From Apiosordaria backusii (lineage: Eukaryota; Ascomycota; Sordariomycetes; Sordariales; Lasiosphaeriaceae): 64,000 bases of DNA. Both the position numbers and the translations under genes were made by a program. This document shows positions 11,597 to 22,700 of the stretch, piece by piece. The stretch covers positions 1,736,001-1,800,000 of the forward strand of contig JAUKTV010000003.1 in assembly GCA_030549205.1 (NCBI GenBank), given 5' to 3'. How positions within the stretch are numbered: position 1 is the first letter of the stretch; every line of letters begins with the position of its first letter. A model generated the notes under the pieces. It was not told the origin of the DNA. It was given only the letters and a program-made list of their open reading frames with translations, and did not search any database.

Positions 11597-11881
11597 TTCT
11601 GGAGTTCCAGACCGAGCTGACAAGGAGCGGATTTGTGGGGCTTCCCCGCAAACCGTGCCTTGGCGGTCCCGCTGATTGGATCCTTGTGCCACGATCCAGG
11701 GGAGTGGCACCTGACCCAGCGCTCTTGGCATCGGGGGCCAACCGGGGACTGCCAGCAAACGACTGCGTCGTCTGAAACAACAAACTCACAAAGGGGGATC
11801 TAACATCTTCTTTTGCTCTAACATTGAAGCTGCTCTTTACGTTGCCTGGTTCATTTTTGACTGTATTTAACACCCGCCGCC

Positions 11882-14554
11882 ATGTCGGCCTTGAGCTTCA
11901 TCACGGGTGCTGGTCGATCAAAGTCAAGTTCCCCCGCAGCACCCATGCTCTCCCGTTCCACCGCAGCGGGTACCTCGTCTTCGTCCGTGTCCCCGGTCAA
12001 CACGGATACCATGCCAGACCGCTATTCGTTTCCTTCCAACCCGTCCGCAAACCCCAAAGCTATCATCACCGGCGGGACCAAGGGAAACCACTACCGCTTC
12101 ACCATTTTGACCGATAGACTCATCCGCTATGAGTGGTCTCCGGATGGCGGGTTCGAAGACCGCGTGTCTACCTTTGCCTTGTTCAGAAACTTTGCTGCTC
12201 CCGCCTTTCGCACTGTCGATAAAGACAACAGATTAGAGATTATCACCGATCAGTTCCACCTGGAATACGACAAGAAGAAGTTCTCATCTTCTGGCTTTTC
12301 GGTCAAAGTTGGGAACGATGAGTGGAGGTACGATGGCAACAGCTACGGCGATCTAGGTGGCACCGCCAGGACATTGGACGGCGCTTGGGGAAGGGTGGAT
12401 CTGGAGCCTGGTGTTTTGTCGCGCAGGGCGTATGCTGTTCTGGATGACAGCAAGTCGATGTTGTTCGACGCCGATGGATGGATTGCAACAAGGAAGCCTG
12501 GACGAGTTGACGGGTACATCTTTGCGTACAACGGAGATCACAAGGCCGCTATCAAAGACTTTTACCGCCTGTCAGGCAACCAGCCTGTCCTGCCACGATG
12601 GACACTCGGGAACTGGTGGTCGAGATACCACGAGTATTCCGCTGAGGAGTACATCGGGCTGATGGACGACTTCCACAAAGAGGGAGTGCCACTTAGTGCT
12701 GCAGTTATCGATATGGACTGGCACAAGGTTCACATCCCTAGCAAGTATGGGTCCGGTTGGACGGGATACAGCTGGAACAGAGATCTTTTTCCGCAGCCAG
12801 AGAAGTTCCTCAAGCAACTTCACGATCGAAAGCTCAAAGTCACTGTCAATGACCACCCGGCTGACGGAATCCGAGCGTTTGAGGATCAGTACAAGGAGGT
12901 AGCCAAGGCATTGAACCACGACACATCTCACGAGGAGCCTATCCGATTTGATTGCTGCAGTCGCAAATTCCTGGATGCCTACTTTGATGTGCTGAAAGTA
13001 GGACTGGAGAAACAAGGTATCGATTTTTGGTGGATTGACTGGCAACAGGGAACGCGCTCTAGAATTCCCGGTGTTGACCCTCTTTGGGTACTCAACCATT
13101 ACCACTACCTCACCAGCCGAAGAAATGTCAAGACAATCGAGAGGCCCATCACTTTCTCCCGGTACGCCGGCGCCGGCTCCCACCGCTACCCGATCGGCTT
13201 CTCCGGTGATACCCAGATCAGCTGGGCAGGCCTCGAGTTCCAGCCCGAATTCACGGCTACTGCCTCTAACATTGGTTATGGATGGTGGTCTCATGATATC
13301 GGCGGACATTGGGGTGGCTGGCGCTCTAACCAGCTCACTGTTCGTTGGGTCCAGCTTGGTGTTTTCTCGCCCATCCTGCGCCTCCATTCGACCAAATCGC
13401 TCTGGAACAGCAAGGAGCCCTGGAATTTTGAGTCCTACCCATCCCGGATCATCAAGGACTTCCTGGTTCTGCGCCACCGTCTTATCCCATACCTCTACAC
13501 GATGAATATCCGTGCCGCATACGAGTCCGAACCGCTGGTCCAGCCAATGTACTGGAACCACCCCCATACCGAAGAAGCATACAGGGTTCCCAACCAGTAC
13601 TACTTCGGCCCCAATCTCATCGTAGCACCCATCACGTCTCCCGATGATGGTATAACCCTCACCTCTTCTGTCAAAACTTGGCTACCCGAAGGCCGGTTTG
13701 TTTCTCTATTCTCTCCCCACATAGCCTACACCGGCAACAGGCACATCCAGCTGCACCGTCCCCTCGATCAAATCCCTGTCCTCGCCAAAGAAGGCACAAT
13801 TGTCCCCTTGGACAGCACCTCGACTTTGTCGAATGGCACTCCAACCCCGGAGGAGATCACCGTCCTCCTCGTGGTAGGCAAGGACGCCCGCTTCGACCTC
13901 CTCGAAGAACCCCCCGTTCCCTTCCGCCACCACGAGAACCCGCACGACGATCCCCGCAAGGATTTCACCTCAACTCCCATCTTCTGGCATCAAAAGCCCG
14001 GTCTTCTGAGCATCGGCCCAGAAACAACCCCATATTCACGGTACCACTCCAACCGCCTTCGCCACTGGAAAGTAAAGCTCATCGGGTACACTGCTACCAA
14101 AGCCCACCTTGAACAACTCGCATCAGGATACAAAGTCACAGAGGTCGACGGCTCCATCGAGATCGACCTCGGTCCCGTTTTTCGATGGAATCCACATGCT
14201 CCCTTCGAGATTGTTCTTGGTCCCGAGCTACAGCTTGATGTGCTTGATTTCAAGAAGCAGGCGTTTGATAGGATTCATAGGGCGGAGGGGTGGTATGATG
14301 ATAAGGACAAGATTTGGAATTGTGTTGCGGATACCAACAGTGGGAGTGTGCAGGAGCGGGTAGAGAGGTTGCATCATTTGAATGGGGTGTATGCCAGCTT
14401 GAAGAATTCGGTCATGGAGGTTTGGGCTGCGGATGAGAGAGCTGAGGGGACGGCGTATGGGAAGGAGATTTGGACTAATACACTGGGGGCCGAGGGGCGT
14501 GGGGAGTTAGGGAAGACGGAGGAGGAGGATTGGGATGATTATGTTTTGGTTTGA
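11882..14554 (+). CDS. Glycoside hydrolase family 31 (alpha-glycosidase)
   Basis: Intronless 890-residue frame. Residues about 45-250 form the N-terminal beta-sandwich of GH31 enzymes. The catalytic barrel follows, with 'PRWTLGNWWSRYHEYS', 'AAVIDMDWHKV', the nucleophile loop 'FWWIDWQQG' (Asp386), 'FSRYAGAGSHRYPIGFSGD' and the acid/base loop 'WWSHDIGGHWGG' (Asp472). 'SPILRLHST' and 'YYFGPNLIVAPI' complete the conserved series. Retaining hydrolysis of alpha-linked glucosides or xylosides is expected; exact substrate cannot be read. No clear signal peptide is visible: the first 45 residues are Ser/Ala/Thr-rich, so an intracellular enzyme or a later start at Met44 is possible. The C-terminal 60 residues are acidic. 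Length is within the family range and no catalytic residue is missing. Confidence 0.93.
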   Translation: MSALSFITGAGRSKSSSPAAPMLSRSTAAGTSSSSVSPVNTDTMPDRYSFPSNPSANPKAIITGGTKGNHYRFTILTDRLIRYEWSPDGGFEDRVSTFALFRNFAAPAFRTVDKDNRLEIITDQFHLEYDKKKFSSSGFSVKVGNDEWRYDGNSYGDLGGTARTLDGAWGRVDLEPGVLSRRAYAVLDDSKSMLFDADGWIATRKPGRVDGYIFAYNGDHKAAIKDFYRLSGNQPVLPRWTLGNWWSRYHEYSAEEYIGLMDDFHKEGVPLSAAVIDMDWHKVHIPSKYGSGWTGYSWNRDLFPQPEKFLKQLHDRKLKVTVNDHPADGIRAFEDQYKEVAKALNHDTSHEEPIRFDCCSRKFLDAYFDVLKVGLEKQGIDFWWIDWQQGTRSRIPGVDPLWVLNHYHYLTSRRNVKTIERPITFSRYAGAGSHRYPIGFSGDTQISWAGLEFQPEFTATASNIGYGWWSHDIGGHWGGWRSNQLTVRWVQLGVFSPILRLHSTKSLWNSKEPWNFESYPSRIIKDFLVLRHRLIPYLYTMNIRAAYESEPLVQPMYWNHPHTEEAYRVPNQYYFGPNLIVAPITSPDDGITLTSSVKTWLPEGRFVSLFSPHIAYTGNRHIQLHRPLDQIPVLAKEGTIVPLDSTSTLSNGTPTPEEITVLLVVGKDARFDLLEEPPVPFRHHENPHDDPRKDFTSTPIFWHQKPGLLSIGPETTPYSRYHSNRLRHWKVKLIGYTATKAHLEQLASGYKVTEVDGSIEIDLGPVFRWNPHAPFEIVLGPELQLDVLDFKKQAFDRIHRAEGWYDDKDKIWNCVADTNSGSVQERVERLHHLNGVYASLKNSVMEVWAADERAEGTAYGKEIWTNTLGAEGRGELGKTEEEDWDDYVLV

Positions 14555-15241
14555 GAGGATTGGAAGGTTTAGCGGTATACGATGTGATGACCAACGGCTT
14601 TTGATATGATTGTTATTCTGGGTATTTTCTGGTGAATGAGTGGTCTCTCGCGTTCGTTTTGTATGCTTGTCTTCCTATTTCCGTTCTAGGCGCTTGAGAT
14701 CTCTCAATATATCTGTCGAAATCACATAACTCATAGACCAAGTCAAATGTTCTCATTATAAGCAACGGTCAATGTCTACCTAGGTAGGTCGTGAATAGAC
14801 TTATGACAACTCAAAGTTCCTGTCCACTGTCAAATGGCTAAAAGTAACTTCCAAATACCCTGGATCCCTAAGGTACCTAGCCATGACGGCAATCCATGTG
14901 GTACCTAACCTGTGGAAGACCTTAATCCTGTCAATGCTGCATATATATTCCTTAAGCCACAAGGAGACAACTGGAATTTTATCTCATAACTGAATAGACT
15001 GCGTGTAATGAATCTCTGAAGATGATGATGTGGCCTTTGGCCCATGGATGCGCCCAGTCAACAAGACAGTCGAGTCTTCTTTATCTAAGAAGAGATGGCA
15101 AGAGCACAACCCCTAGAACCCTGGCAGAAGCACCTTCCTCAAGAGACGGCCATGCTACGGGTTGGCCATATGCCCAAAAATAAGTTCGGATTTCTTTCTA
15201 ATGTTTTTCCTTTTCACATAACCATCAAAAAAGCAACCAAG
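14555..15241. other. Intergenic
   Basis: No gene seen. Contains CTACCTAGGTAGGT (14778) and AAGGTACCTAGCC (14870) palindromic motifs and probable terminator and promoter sequence for the neighbouring genes. Confidence 0.45.
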
Positions 15242-15635
15242 ATGGACGCCAACTTTTCGTAAGTCACAGCAGCGTTTGTAAAAGACATATTGATCTCGTG
15301 CTAACGATTTGTTCTTTTTTATTTATAGAAGCAATAACACTCGCGATTCCACCAGGGGCCGCGGCGAGGCGGATGTAGTCTTGGACTACATCGACGAGGA
15401 GCTCGTCTGCTGGCGAGAGAGGTGGCCGGTGCTCGCGTGGTCGGCCGCCGAGTTGGTCGACGAATTTGCCCGCTTGTACGCGGTGAAGACGTTTGCGCTG
15501 TCCGGGGAAACCCGGCTGGAAGCGCTCAACGAGGACGGGAGGAAGATCCTGTCGTGGGCGGCGGCGCGCGGGCACTGGCCGGTTGTGGACTTTTTGGTGG
15601 AGATTGGCGCCGCGGAGCTTGTGAGTTCTTTTTGA
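15242..15635 (+). CDS. Small ankyrin-repeat-like protein
   Basis: Two exons: 15242-15258 and 15329-15635. The 70-base intron starts GTAAGT, has GCTAAC as branch site and ends TTTATAG. Spliced length is 324 bases, giving 107 residues. The N-terminus is MDANFSSNNTRD. The 'GRKILSWAAARGHWPVVDFL' segment followed by 'VEIGAAEL' matches a single ankyrin-type helix-turn-helix. The preceding 60 residues are Trp- and acid-rich ('ELVCWRERWPVLAWSAAELV'). A GTGAGT sequence at 15619 could be another donor, so the protein may continue; with the next gene starting at 15888 a short form is likelier. Probably an intracellular protein-binding module of unknown role. Confidence 0.55.
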
Positions 15636-15887
15636 TATGAATTTCGTTGAATCTGTTTTTTACTGTGCTTTTTCTCTGTGCTCTTTCCTTTGTATGTCTA
15701 CCGTCTCGTATACCTACTTGTACATACCCTCCTCTCTCCAACATCTGCAAGTACCCCAAAACGGCCTAGCCCCTCCGCTAACTCAGGCAAAACAGGATGC
15801 CGGGGCAGAATCCCGTTCCCCTCCCACCACACCACCACCACCACCACCACCAACACCACCATCACCACCCTCCCCACCAACACCGCA
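15636..15887. other. Spacer with (CAC)n microsatellite
   Basis: Contains a CCA/CAC trinucleotide tract at about 15832-15870 just upstream of the next ATG. The next gene's frame is open through it (giving a poly-Thr leader from a Met at 15678), but the leader does not look like a conserved protein. Confidence 0.6.
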
Positions 15888-16724
15888 ATGAATCCCGCCC
15901 CCTCCTCACCCCCTAACCCGGCCGCAACAACCACAACCACCGCCGCCGCCGAAAAATCCCACTTCCACCTCCTCCTCCTCAAAGTCCACACCCCCCTCTG
16001 GCTCTCCGCCGTCGCCTTCGTGGTCCTCACCTCCTCCCTCAAAACCTGGACCACAAACGCCCATTACCTCACTTTTTCCCTCCTCGTCGCCCTGCCCCCT
16101 TTCCTCCTCCCATTTCTCTTCCCGTTTTCCCCCGCCCCCTCACCTAATAACCCCCCCGGCCGTGTTTGGTATCATTCCTACCCCCTAAAATTCAACCTCT
16201 ACATATTTACTCTCGTCACATTCGGAACCTACTTCGGCACAGCTTACTTCTTCCAACTAATGTCAATGACCTACACCTTCCCCTCCCACCTCCCAACCCT
16301 CGACAGCGATATCCTCCGCCGCGATCCACAAACCCACACCGTCCCAGCCTTTCTCTACCCGCTCACGCACGCGTATTTTACTACTTACTATTCTTTATTA
16401 CTGGTATTATACGATACCATCTCCCCCAAAACATTTCTGCGCAAAACAGCGACGGTGCTAGGGCTGGGGTACGCACTCGCTTGGGCGGAGACGTGGTTTA
16501 TGGCTTCGGAGATGATGACAGAGTGGTTTAGTTATGGGGATAGAGACAGGATGTTGAGAGTGGGATCGTGGGGGTATGCGAGTTATTTTTTTGTGGGGGT
16601 GCCTATGCTGAGGAGGCTGGATGGAAAATGGGGGTGGGAGAGGGTTGTTATTGAGGCGGGGGGGTGTTGTATGGGGATTTTGGTGCTGTTAGAGATTTGG
16701 GGGAAGGTTGTTGGGCCGATTTGA
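15888..16724 (+). CDS. Cycloeucalenol cycloisomerase-like membrane protein
   Basis: Intronless, 278 residues from the ATG at 15888; an in-frame upstream Met at 15678 would add 70 Thr/Pro-rich residues. Several hydrophobic segments span the protein. Blocks recall plant CPI1 in the same order: 'LKVHTPLWLSAV', then 'YFGTAYFFQLMSMTYTFPSH', a 'FLYPLTHAYFTTYYS' helix, 'LGYALAWAETWFMAS', 'YGDRDRMLRVGSWGYASYFF', 'GVPMLRRLDGKWGWERVVIE' and a terminal 'WGKVVGPI'. Plant CPI opens the 9,19-cyclopropane ring of cycloeucalenol during sterol synthesis in the ER. Fungi make lanosterol, which has no such ring, so the fungal protein may have another substrate. Family placement is from memory of the alignment; the function is inferred only. 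Confidence 0.72.
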   Translation: MNPAPSSPPNPAATTTTTAAAEKSHFHLLLLKVHTPLWLSAVAFVVLTSSLKTWTTNAHYLTFSLLVALPPFLLPFLFPFSPAPSPNNPPGRVWYHSYPLKFNLYIFTLVTFGTYFGTAYFFQLMSMTYTFPSHLPTLDSDILRRDPQTHTVPAFLYPLTHAYFTTYYSLLLVLYDTISPKTFLRKTATVLGLGYALAWAETWFMASEMMTEWFSYGDRDRMLRVGSWGYASYFFVGVPMLRRLDGKWGWERVVIEAGGCCMGILVLLEIWGKVVGPI

Positions 16725-16759
16725 AAGGCTGCTGGGGGGTTATTTTGGTGGTGTTTTGG

Positions 16760-17070
16760 GAGTTAGCGAAGCCTTTGAAATGATTGGGGGTGTGTTGGAA
16801 CAAGGTGGATATGCCTTGAAATACTCTGAGGTGCTTTCAAGTTATCTTGGCATGCCTTCAGACTTGATGACTAGTACCTTAAATTTGATGGGGATACATT
16901 AATACTATGTGATGAAGCCTTCGAAACTTTTTAGGATGCCTTTAAAGTATGTTGTAAACACCACCACACTATCTTGGGACGCCTGCACAGGTTATTGGGA
17001 TGCCTTCCAACTGCAATCGATGCATTTCAAAGTATCTGGACACATTTGCAAAGTATGTGATGATGCATGT
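16760..17070. repeat. Degenerate 21-bp minisatellite in a spacer
   Basis: Repeated units such as GCCTTTGAAATGATTGGGGGT, GCCTTGAAATACTCTGAGGTG and GCCTGCACAGGTTATTGGGAT recur at a 21-base period, immediately 3' of the CPI-like gene. The ACTATCTTGGGACGCCT block is almost the same as the units at 8.6 kb. On the minus strand part of it reads QASQDS, like the repeat in the 8.1-9.0 kb protein, but stops interrupt it. Confidence 0.7.
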
Positions 17071-17158
17071 GTTATGAACTCTTGTGTCATATCTAGCTAA
17101 TCGAGGGCATGGAAATTGACAAGCAATGTATCAAGACTACGCCATAATGCGTGTCATC

Positions 17159-18392
17159 TTATTTCTTAACGTTCATAACCTGGTCCAACCACTCGCCAAT
17201 AATCTCAATCATCTTTTCCGTCTTCTTCTTGGCATCCTTCAAGCATTCCTCATCATTGCCAACCATATGACTAATACTGTCTTGATCAAACCCATGGATC
17301 TGATCCGGAATCAACATCCACCTGTACCTCGCACCCCCATCAGTCTTGATCACCTCCTCCCAAGCATATCGGTCATCATTCACCGTAATCAACTCCCCTT
17401 CCTTATTAATGGCTTGTCTTCCAATCACTTCATCGTCTCTCGGCACCCGTTTCCCGGCCAGACTGCAGATCATCCTCCAAGCCTCCGGAGCCAACATGTC
17501 CAGCTCGCACGCAATCATGAAGATGTTCTTCGGAAGTGCCTCTCTCTTGGCATGTGATGGACTGAGAAGGGTGTCGTGGTAATCAGTTCCAGGGTTTAGG
17601 TAAGCCCAGTTGAACAGCGGCGACAGGCTGAGCAAGTAATCCTTGGTATTACCACGGAAACCGCCCAGCTCCGGCTTGTAGCGGCGGCCCTCACATTTGA
17701 CTCTCTGTGTGGGGACGAAGTCTGTGACGGGGTACAAAGGGACAACGGCCTTGATGTGAAGCTTGATGGTATCGAGCTGGGAGACTGCCAATGTCAAATT
17801 GCCGCCGGCGGACCAGCCTGCCATGGCGATCTTGTCGAAGTCGATAGGCAGTGTGGTGTCAGCCAACACAAGCTGGATGACCGCCTCAAGATCGTAGACG
17901 GGCTTCGGAAACGGGGAGCCAGGAGCCTTGCTGTAGTTGAGAGCCACGACAAGATACCCGTGGGTGGTAGAAAAGGCACGGTTCCAGGCGTCATTGTCCC
18001 AGGGGTTGCCTAGGACGAATCCGCCGCCGTGGATCGTGAGGAGGACAGGCAGGCGGTTGGTGCTGGTCCGGTCATAGCTTGGAGGGTAGAAGATTCTAAC
18101 CATCTTGTCAACATCTCCGAACTGACCAAACTGTCAAGTAAGACTGGGACACTTACCGGACAGGCAAATGCTTCAAAGCAGGGTATGCTTTGATCGCGTC
18201 CGGGTACTTTCCCCCCGGTGAGATGATGTAATTCTTCACCCTGCTGAGGACGATGATGGGTGGCAGGATGAGTTTTTGGATGGCAAACGCGGAGGCCGCG
18301 TGGAGGAGGCGGTTGATCATGGGCAGCTGGGGGGCTGTCCGCTGTGAGGCGCTGCCGGCCGGCGCACCCGAGGTGTCTAGTACGGCTGCCAT
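17159..18392 (-). CDS. Alpha/beta hydrolase, hormone-sensitive-lipase type
   Basis: Two exons: 18157-18392 and 17159-18095, with a 61-base intron (GTAAGT...GTTAG). The spliced 1173 bases give 390 residues with a continuous '...KHLPVR|IFYPPSYDR'. The oxyanion motif HGGGF starts at residue 101. The nucleophile elbow is 'AMAGWSAGGNL'. 'MIACELDMLAPEA' supplies the likely Asp and 'DQIHGFDQDS' the His, so the catalytic triad is complete. This fits an alpha/beta-hydrolase-3 carboxylesterase or lipase acting on small esters. The N-terminal 80 residues contain a hydrophobic stretch ('AFAIQKLILPPIIVLSRV') that may anchor the protein to a membrane; there is no cleavable signal. Substrate unknown. Confidence 0.88.
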
Positions 18393-19247
18393 GGTCTTTG
18401 TTTTTGCTCGTGTGGGCGAGCAGGTTGTTCGGGGAAGAGTTGAGATGCGAGTTTCAGAGGAAATTCCAAGCCAGCAAGAATTTGACTTTCGGCCTTCGAT
18501 GTGTCCGTCTCGGGCCCAGCGTGGGGATCAAGTCAGGTTCGACTGCCTGAACGTGCTGGTCAACCGAACACGGGGAGATAAGGTATGCCGCCTTTTACTA
18601 GGAAAGGGGTCCTAGGATACAGGGGGTAATTTGCTCAGGAAGGTACGGGCCGCGTAGTGGATATCTCGTTGGATTGTATGATTGCAACACCGAGACAAGA
18701 GGGAAAGGACAGAGGAGGGGGCAGCCGCCATCTTGTTGAAGTGGGGCTGACCGGTGGGTAGGGGTGGTATCTTGGCATGTCGTGTGAGTTCTCCGATGGG
18801 ACGGTCGGGTGACATGGCTTCACGATGTCAGTTGCCGAATGCGAATGCGAAAGGTGAAATGATACGTACCTTATCTATTGTCTACCACCAAATATTGTGA
18901 AAGTGTCTCAGCTGCCATATCTCGTGTGTGTCTTCCCCACAATAACACAGCATCTTCCGCCCCTCTCTTACGGGACCGGACCCCTGAATTGCGGGGGCAG
19001 AATGGACGGCTTGGCGCCCAAGTTGGCCGCAGCTGGGGAATGATGCGGATGATGTCATCGGTGGAACAATTCCTAGCAGAACAAACTGTACTTGAACTCT
19101 TCGCTGCTGTCATTCTCAACCAAAACACAAACTTGAACCACACACATCAAATCATCAATTTCAGTCTGTCACCTTCCAGACAGCCCAGACTCCCATCAGA
19201 CTTCAAAACACACTTCCACTTCTCCTGTCACCATACAATCAATCACC
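18393..19247. other. Divergent intergenic region
   Basis: Lies between head-to-head genes (alpha/beta hydrolase on minus, mitochondrial-type protein on plus), so it probably carries both promoters. No convincing coding sequence, although open frames occur. Confidence 0.5.
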
Positions 19248-19727
19248 ATGATGAATCGACTCGCTGCCCGTTCCTTGCTCGCCCGGGTTTCCCCAATGCC
19301 CATGAGAGCGTCCTTCCCAGTCATCACCGGAGTGAGACCAGCCAGATCATACGGCGATGTGTCATCCCCCAAGTCAGCCGAACAAGCCAGCGCTGAGAGT
19401 GGTGGTTCCCGCAGCAAAGATGCCGTCGAGAAAGGCGAAAGCCCCACAGGTGGTTTTATCCCGGACCAGCTCGCTCAAGGCGACGCTAAAGGCCGGACAG
19501 GCGGAGGAAAACCGTTGGAGAGCTCGCACTATGCTCCTGCTCAGCCCAAGATCAGCAATGCAAGCGTCCCCGGTAACAAGCCTGAGCTCACCAAGGAGCA
19601 ACAGGCCGAAGTCGATGCTCACAATGCCGAGTTCGAGAAGAAGCACGGCAGGGCTGCCAAGGCAGCCGACGACAAGGTTGACAAATCATTCTGGAGCGGA
19701 ACGGGCAGTCGGACTGTGAATAATTAG
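19248..19727 (+). CDS. Small mitochondrial-type protein
   Basis: Intronless 159 residues. The N-terminus MMNRLAARSLLARV...RASFPV...RPARSYGD is Arg/Ser-rich, lacks acids and ends in an R-x-Y cleavage-like site, typical of a mitochondrial import leader. The mature part is hydrophilic and disordered-looking, rich in Gly, Ser, Lys and Glu ('GESPTGGFIPDQLAQGDAKG', 'PELTKEQQAEVDAHNAEFEK', 'KVDKSFWSGTGSR'). The pattern recalls small uncharacterised fungal mitochondrial proteins. The leader CAATCACC before ATGATG fits a fungal start context. Function unknown. Confidence 0.72.
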   Translation: MMNRLAARSLLARVSPMPMRASFPVITGVRPARSYGDVSSPKSAEQASAESGGSRSKDAVEKGESPTGGFIPDQLAQGDAKGRTGGGKPLESSHYAPAQPKISNASVPGNKPELTKEQQAEVDAHNAEFEKKHGRAAKAADDKVDKSFWSGTGSRTVNN

Positions 19728-22700
19728 CTCCATATCTTGTTGGAATGGCATCTTTGTGAATTGGAAGATTTTGGCATGTATGCTTTTCGCCAGGAAGGGA
19801 GGATCACGGATCATTGGCAACACGTCATATGGCAAGAGCATGAAAATATGTATTATTAGTCTTTATCAGTCATCCTCACAGCTCTCATGAGTCTCATGAG
19901 CAGCAATCATATCAACGTTGGTGAACTATTCACTTTCACAGTCATGCTCTACGGGATGTGACTTCCAGGTTCTGAAGCCACCATGACTGTGTCTGACCTT
20001 TCAATGAGTACATCGACCATCTCGATGACAGTCCTCAGTACTCCAGCTGTCGATCGATTGCAAGATCTGGCAAGGAAAGAAGTTTCCCTCATAGCAGAGG
20101 GCCTTTTGGTCCCTTCCACACGGAGAATGAGCAGATTAGATCGGATCATATGGCCCGCAGTGGTCAGGCCCAGAAGCGATGACAGCGTGACCCCTGTGCA
20201 GGCTGCATCGGGTCCGACTAGGTTCCTAACCTAGGCAGATATTAAGGAAAGAACATGCCTCTGAGGAAACACCGCCTTCTCTGTCTACGCTGGAACTGGA
20301 AGTTGGTCCCGATGTCGGCGAGCGGGTCGGGGACCCTTGGATCACAGTCATCCGAACTGTGCCATACAGCGAAGTTCTGCTGGTGGAAGATTCATTGGAA
20401 GCAGTTGCAGCTCTGGGGCACAGGTCCATGATCGTCATTCTGATGATGTGATGGATGGTGCAACCTCTTGCTCGGAATGAATCAACATGATGATTGGTCC
20501 GAAAGCTCCTACGAGATTCCGGCCGTGACTAACTCTCCCACAAACTTTCCTCTAGGCGAGTGTACGCGAGTGAATCGATGACGATGACCTGGTACGACGA
20601 GGGGAGATAAATAGGTAGGTGCGCCGGTCCAGGCAGCTTTCAGCTTCTCGTCCAGTGACGAGGATGGAATGTTGGAAAGCTCTCTCTCGGGCATCACGTT
20701 CATCACTGCTTTTTGGGGCGCGTACTCTGTTTCCTGTGGGTCACCCAATGGTCCTGCCATTCAAACCCCACATCCTCTTATTTTCCTCGCCCTTCAGGTG
20801 TCTGCTTGGCTGCATCCTTTATCAACCTACACATCATCTTTTCCACCACTTTACGATTCACCCCATCCTACTTTGCTGAACTCCCACATGTACTGTATCC
20901 TCTGGCCTGTGTTTCACTACACGGTCACTGTCCGCGAGGGGGCCGCCTTTCGGCGGTTAGCAGTCCCATTTATGGACGCTCGCGCGCAAGTCAAATCATC
21001 AAGTGGTAGGTCGCCTCCCCCTCTTTTGATCGCTGTAGTTTGATCTTTTGGCTAATCGGTAAGTATATCAGGCGGCCTTTGCTAGTTTCCACAGCCAAAC
21101 TCGAGCTGCTCTCGACTGGCGATGCTTCGACCTCAGAGCTGGTTGCTTTCGATCGGAGACCTTGAACGCGTCGAAAGGTTTTGGGCCACCGGATAGAGTG
21201 CCATCAACACAAACATTCGGGGACACTGGGCCTTTGTCCAAGGCGAGCTCTTCCGAGGCCTGGGTGCCGGGTAGGTCGTTGGACTATGCCCACGGCTCTC
21301 CGTGGTTACGATTGCCTCCTTGGTAGGCCACCTTCGCAGCCACCTTGTTGTATGCTTCTGACTCTCGAGACCTTTTAGGTGTGCACGCAGCTTTCTGTCT
21401 TTTCAACCCAGTTGGGAGGGCAGCATGGCTCCCAGAGACAGAAATCTGTGAGACATGGTAAGAAATCTGTCCTGTTGCGTCTTAAGGGAATGTTGCTGAT
21501 CGATTCTCTGAGGTATTTAGGTAGACCTGGTCTCTCTACGAGAAGAGATGGGTCCGGCCACCGATGTCAACACTCACATACGAATGCGATGGTGACTGCG
21601 CTCGAATATGATGGCAAGGCGGTACCGCTCTCAGCACAGACTGTTGGGAGCGTGGACGTGGTTCAACATTTCTTTCGCCATCCTTGGCAGGATTGAGTGA
21701 CTGGACCGAGCCTCTCTGCTCGCGTCACTGTACTTAGTGTGGACATCATTCCTCTCAAATAGATTACGGCCACCCATTTTGCATCCTTGTTCCTTGTTCA
21801 TCTTGCTGCCACGATCTCCTGGTACATCATTGATGAGCTCATGTGGAGACTATGCGGCGTGTACCCGGCGTCATGTTCGAAGTCTTTTCCATTTCCACAG
21901 AATAGGTTGGTAGGTAACTCCAAATTCTTATCCCTAGCCCGCCGATTCCAACCATCGTTCTCTTTGTTAACTAGTCATTGCACCATTGTCGATCCAGTTT
22001 CCAAACCCTTAGGGCCTGAAGACGGTGCGCCAGTAGCTCCTCTCCATCACTCCTTGAGAAGCACACGCTATCATTTTGTTTTATTTTCTACGAATAGTTC
22101 CGTAGGTACCATCTATGACACCGAGACTGGCGCAACAGCTTCAACTCATTCGTATCTGAGCCTAGCAGATATCCAGCTCGATCAAACCAGACTTTTCTCA
22201 GGCCACCCCACCTTCGAGTCTTCCATTTCCAAATTCGGCCCGTTTCTACGAAGCTCCCACGTCAGCTAATTGCAGCGTGTGGATGTGGGAAACGACACAG
22301 AGTGTACGCTTGATTGCTAACCTGAGCCTGGTATTTGCCTGACAGTCAACATACCTAACCATCTGCGTGGCTTCCCATTATCTTCCCTGCCTGGAGACGA
22401 ACAACAACGGAATGGCTTTGGCACGACTGCTAACATTCCCACCCCGAGGGTAAATTCCCTTCCTAGGGGTTGGTTATTGCTAGAGGACCGAAACTAGGCA
22501 TTCCCGGCTGTGCGAACAAGGACAAGCGTTGTGGCGGTCTGTCTGGTGGTTAGATATGACCATGTCGTAGGAAAGGCGCCAGCCTGCTTTCCACAATCTC
22601 GAGATGGAGTATTACCTCCTGTCCCGAGACTTGGTTTTATTTCCATGAAGTTGCACGCAACCCACAGCACAGGGGACTTGTATATACACAGCACCTTGAT

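Noticed and set aside
12572..13567. 331-codon minus-strand reading frame
   Set aside because: It is the antisense shadow of the GH31 catalytic domain; the plus strand has all catalytic motifs.
15678..15887. Upstream 70-codon extension of the CPI-like protein
   Set aside because: It translates a (CAC)n tract into poly-Thr and has no counterpart in the family; the ATG at 15888 gives the expected length.
11882..19727. Biosynthetic gene cluster around GH31, CPI-like and hydrolase genes
   Set aside because: No backbone synthase, P450, transporter or regulator is present, and spacing is ordinary.
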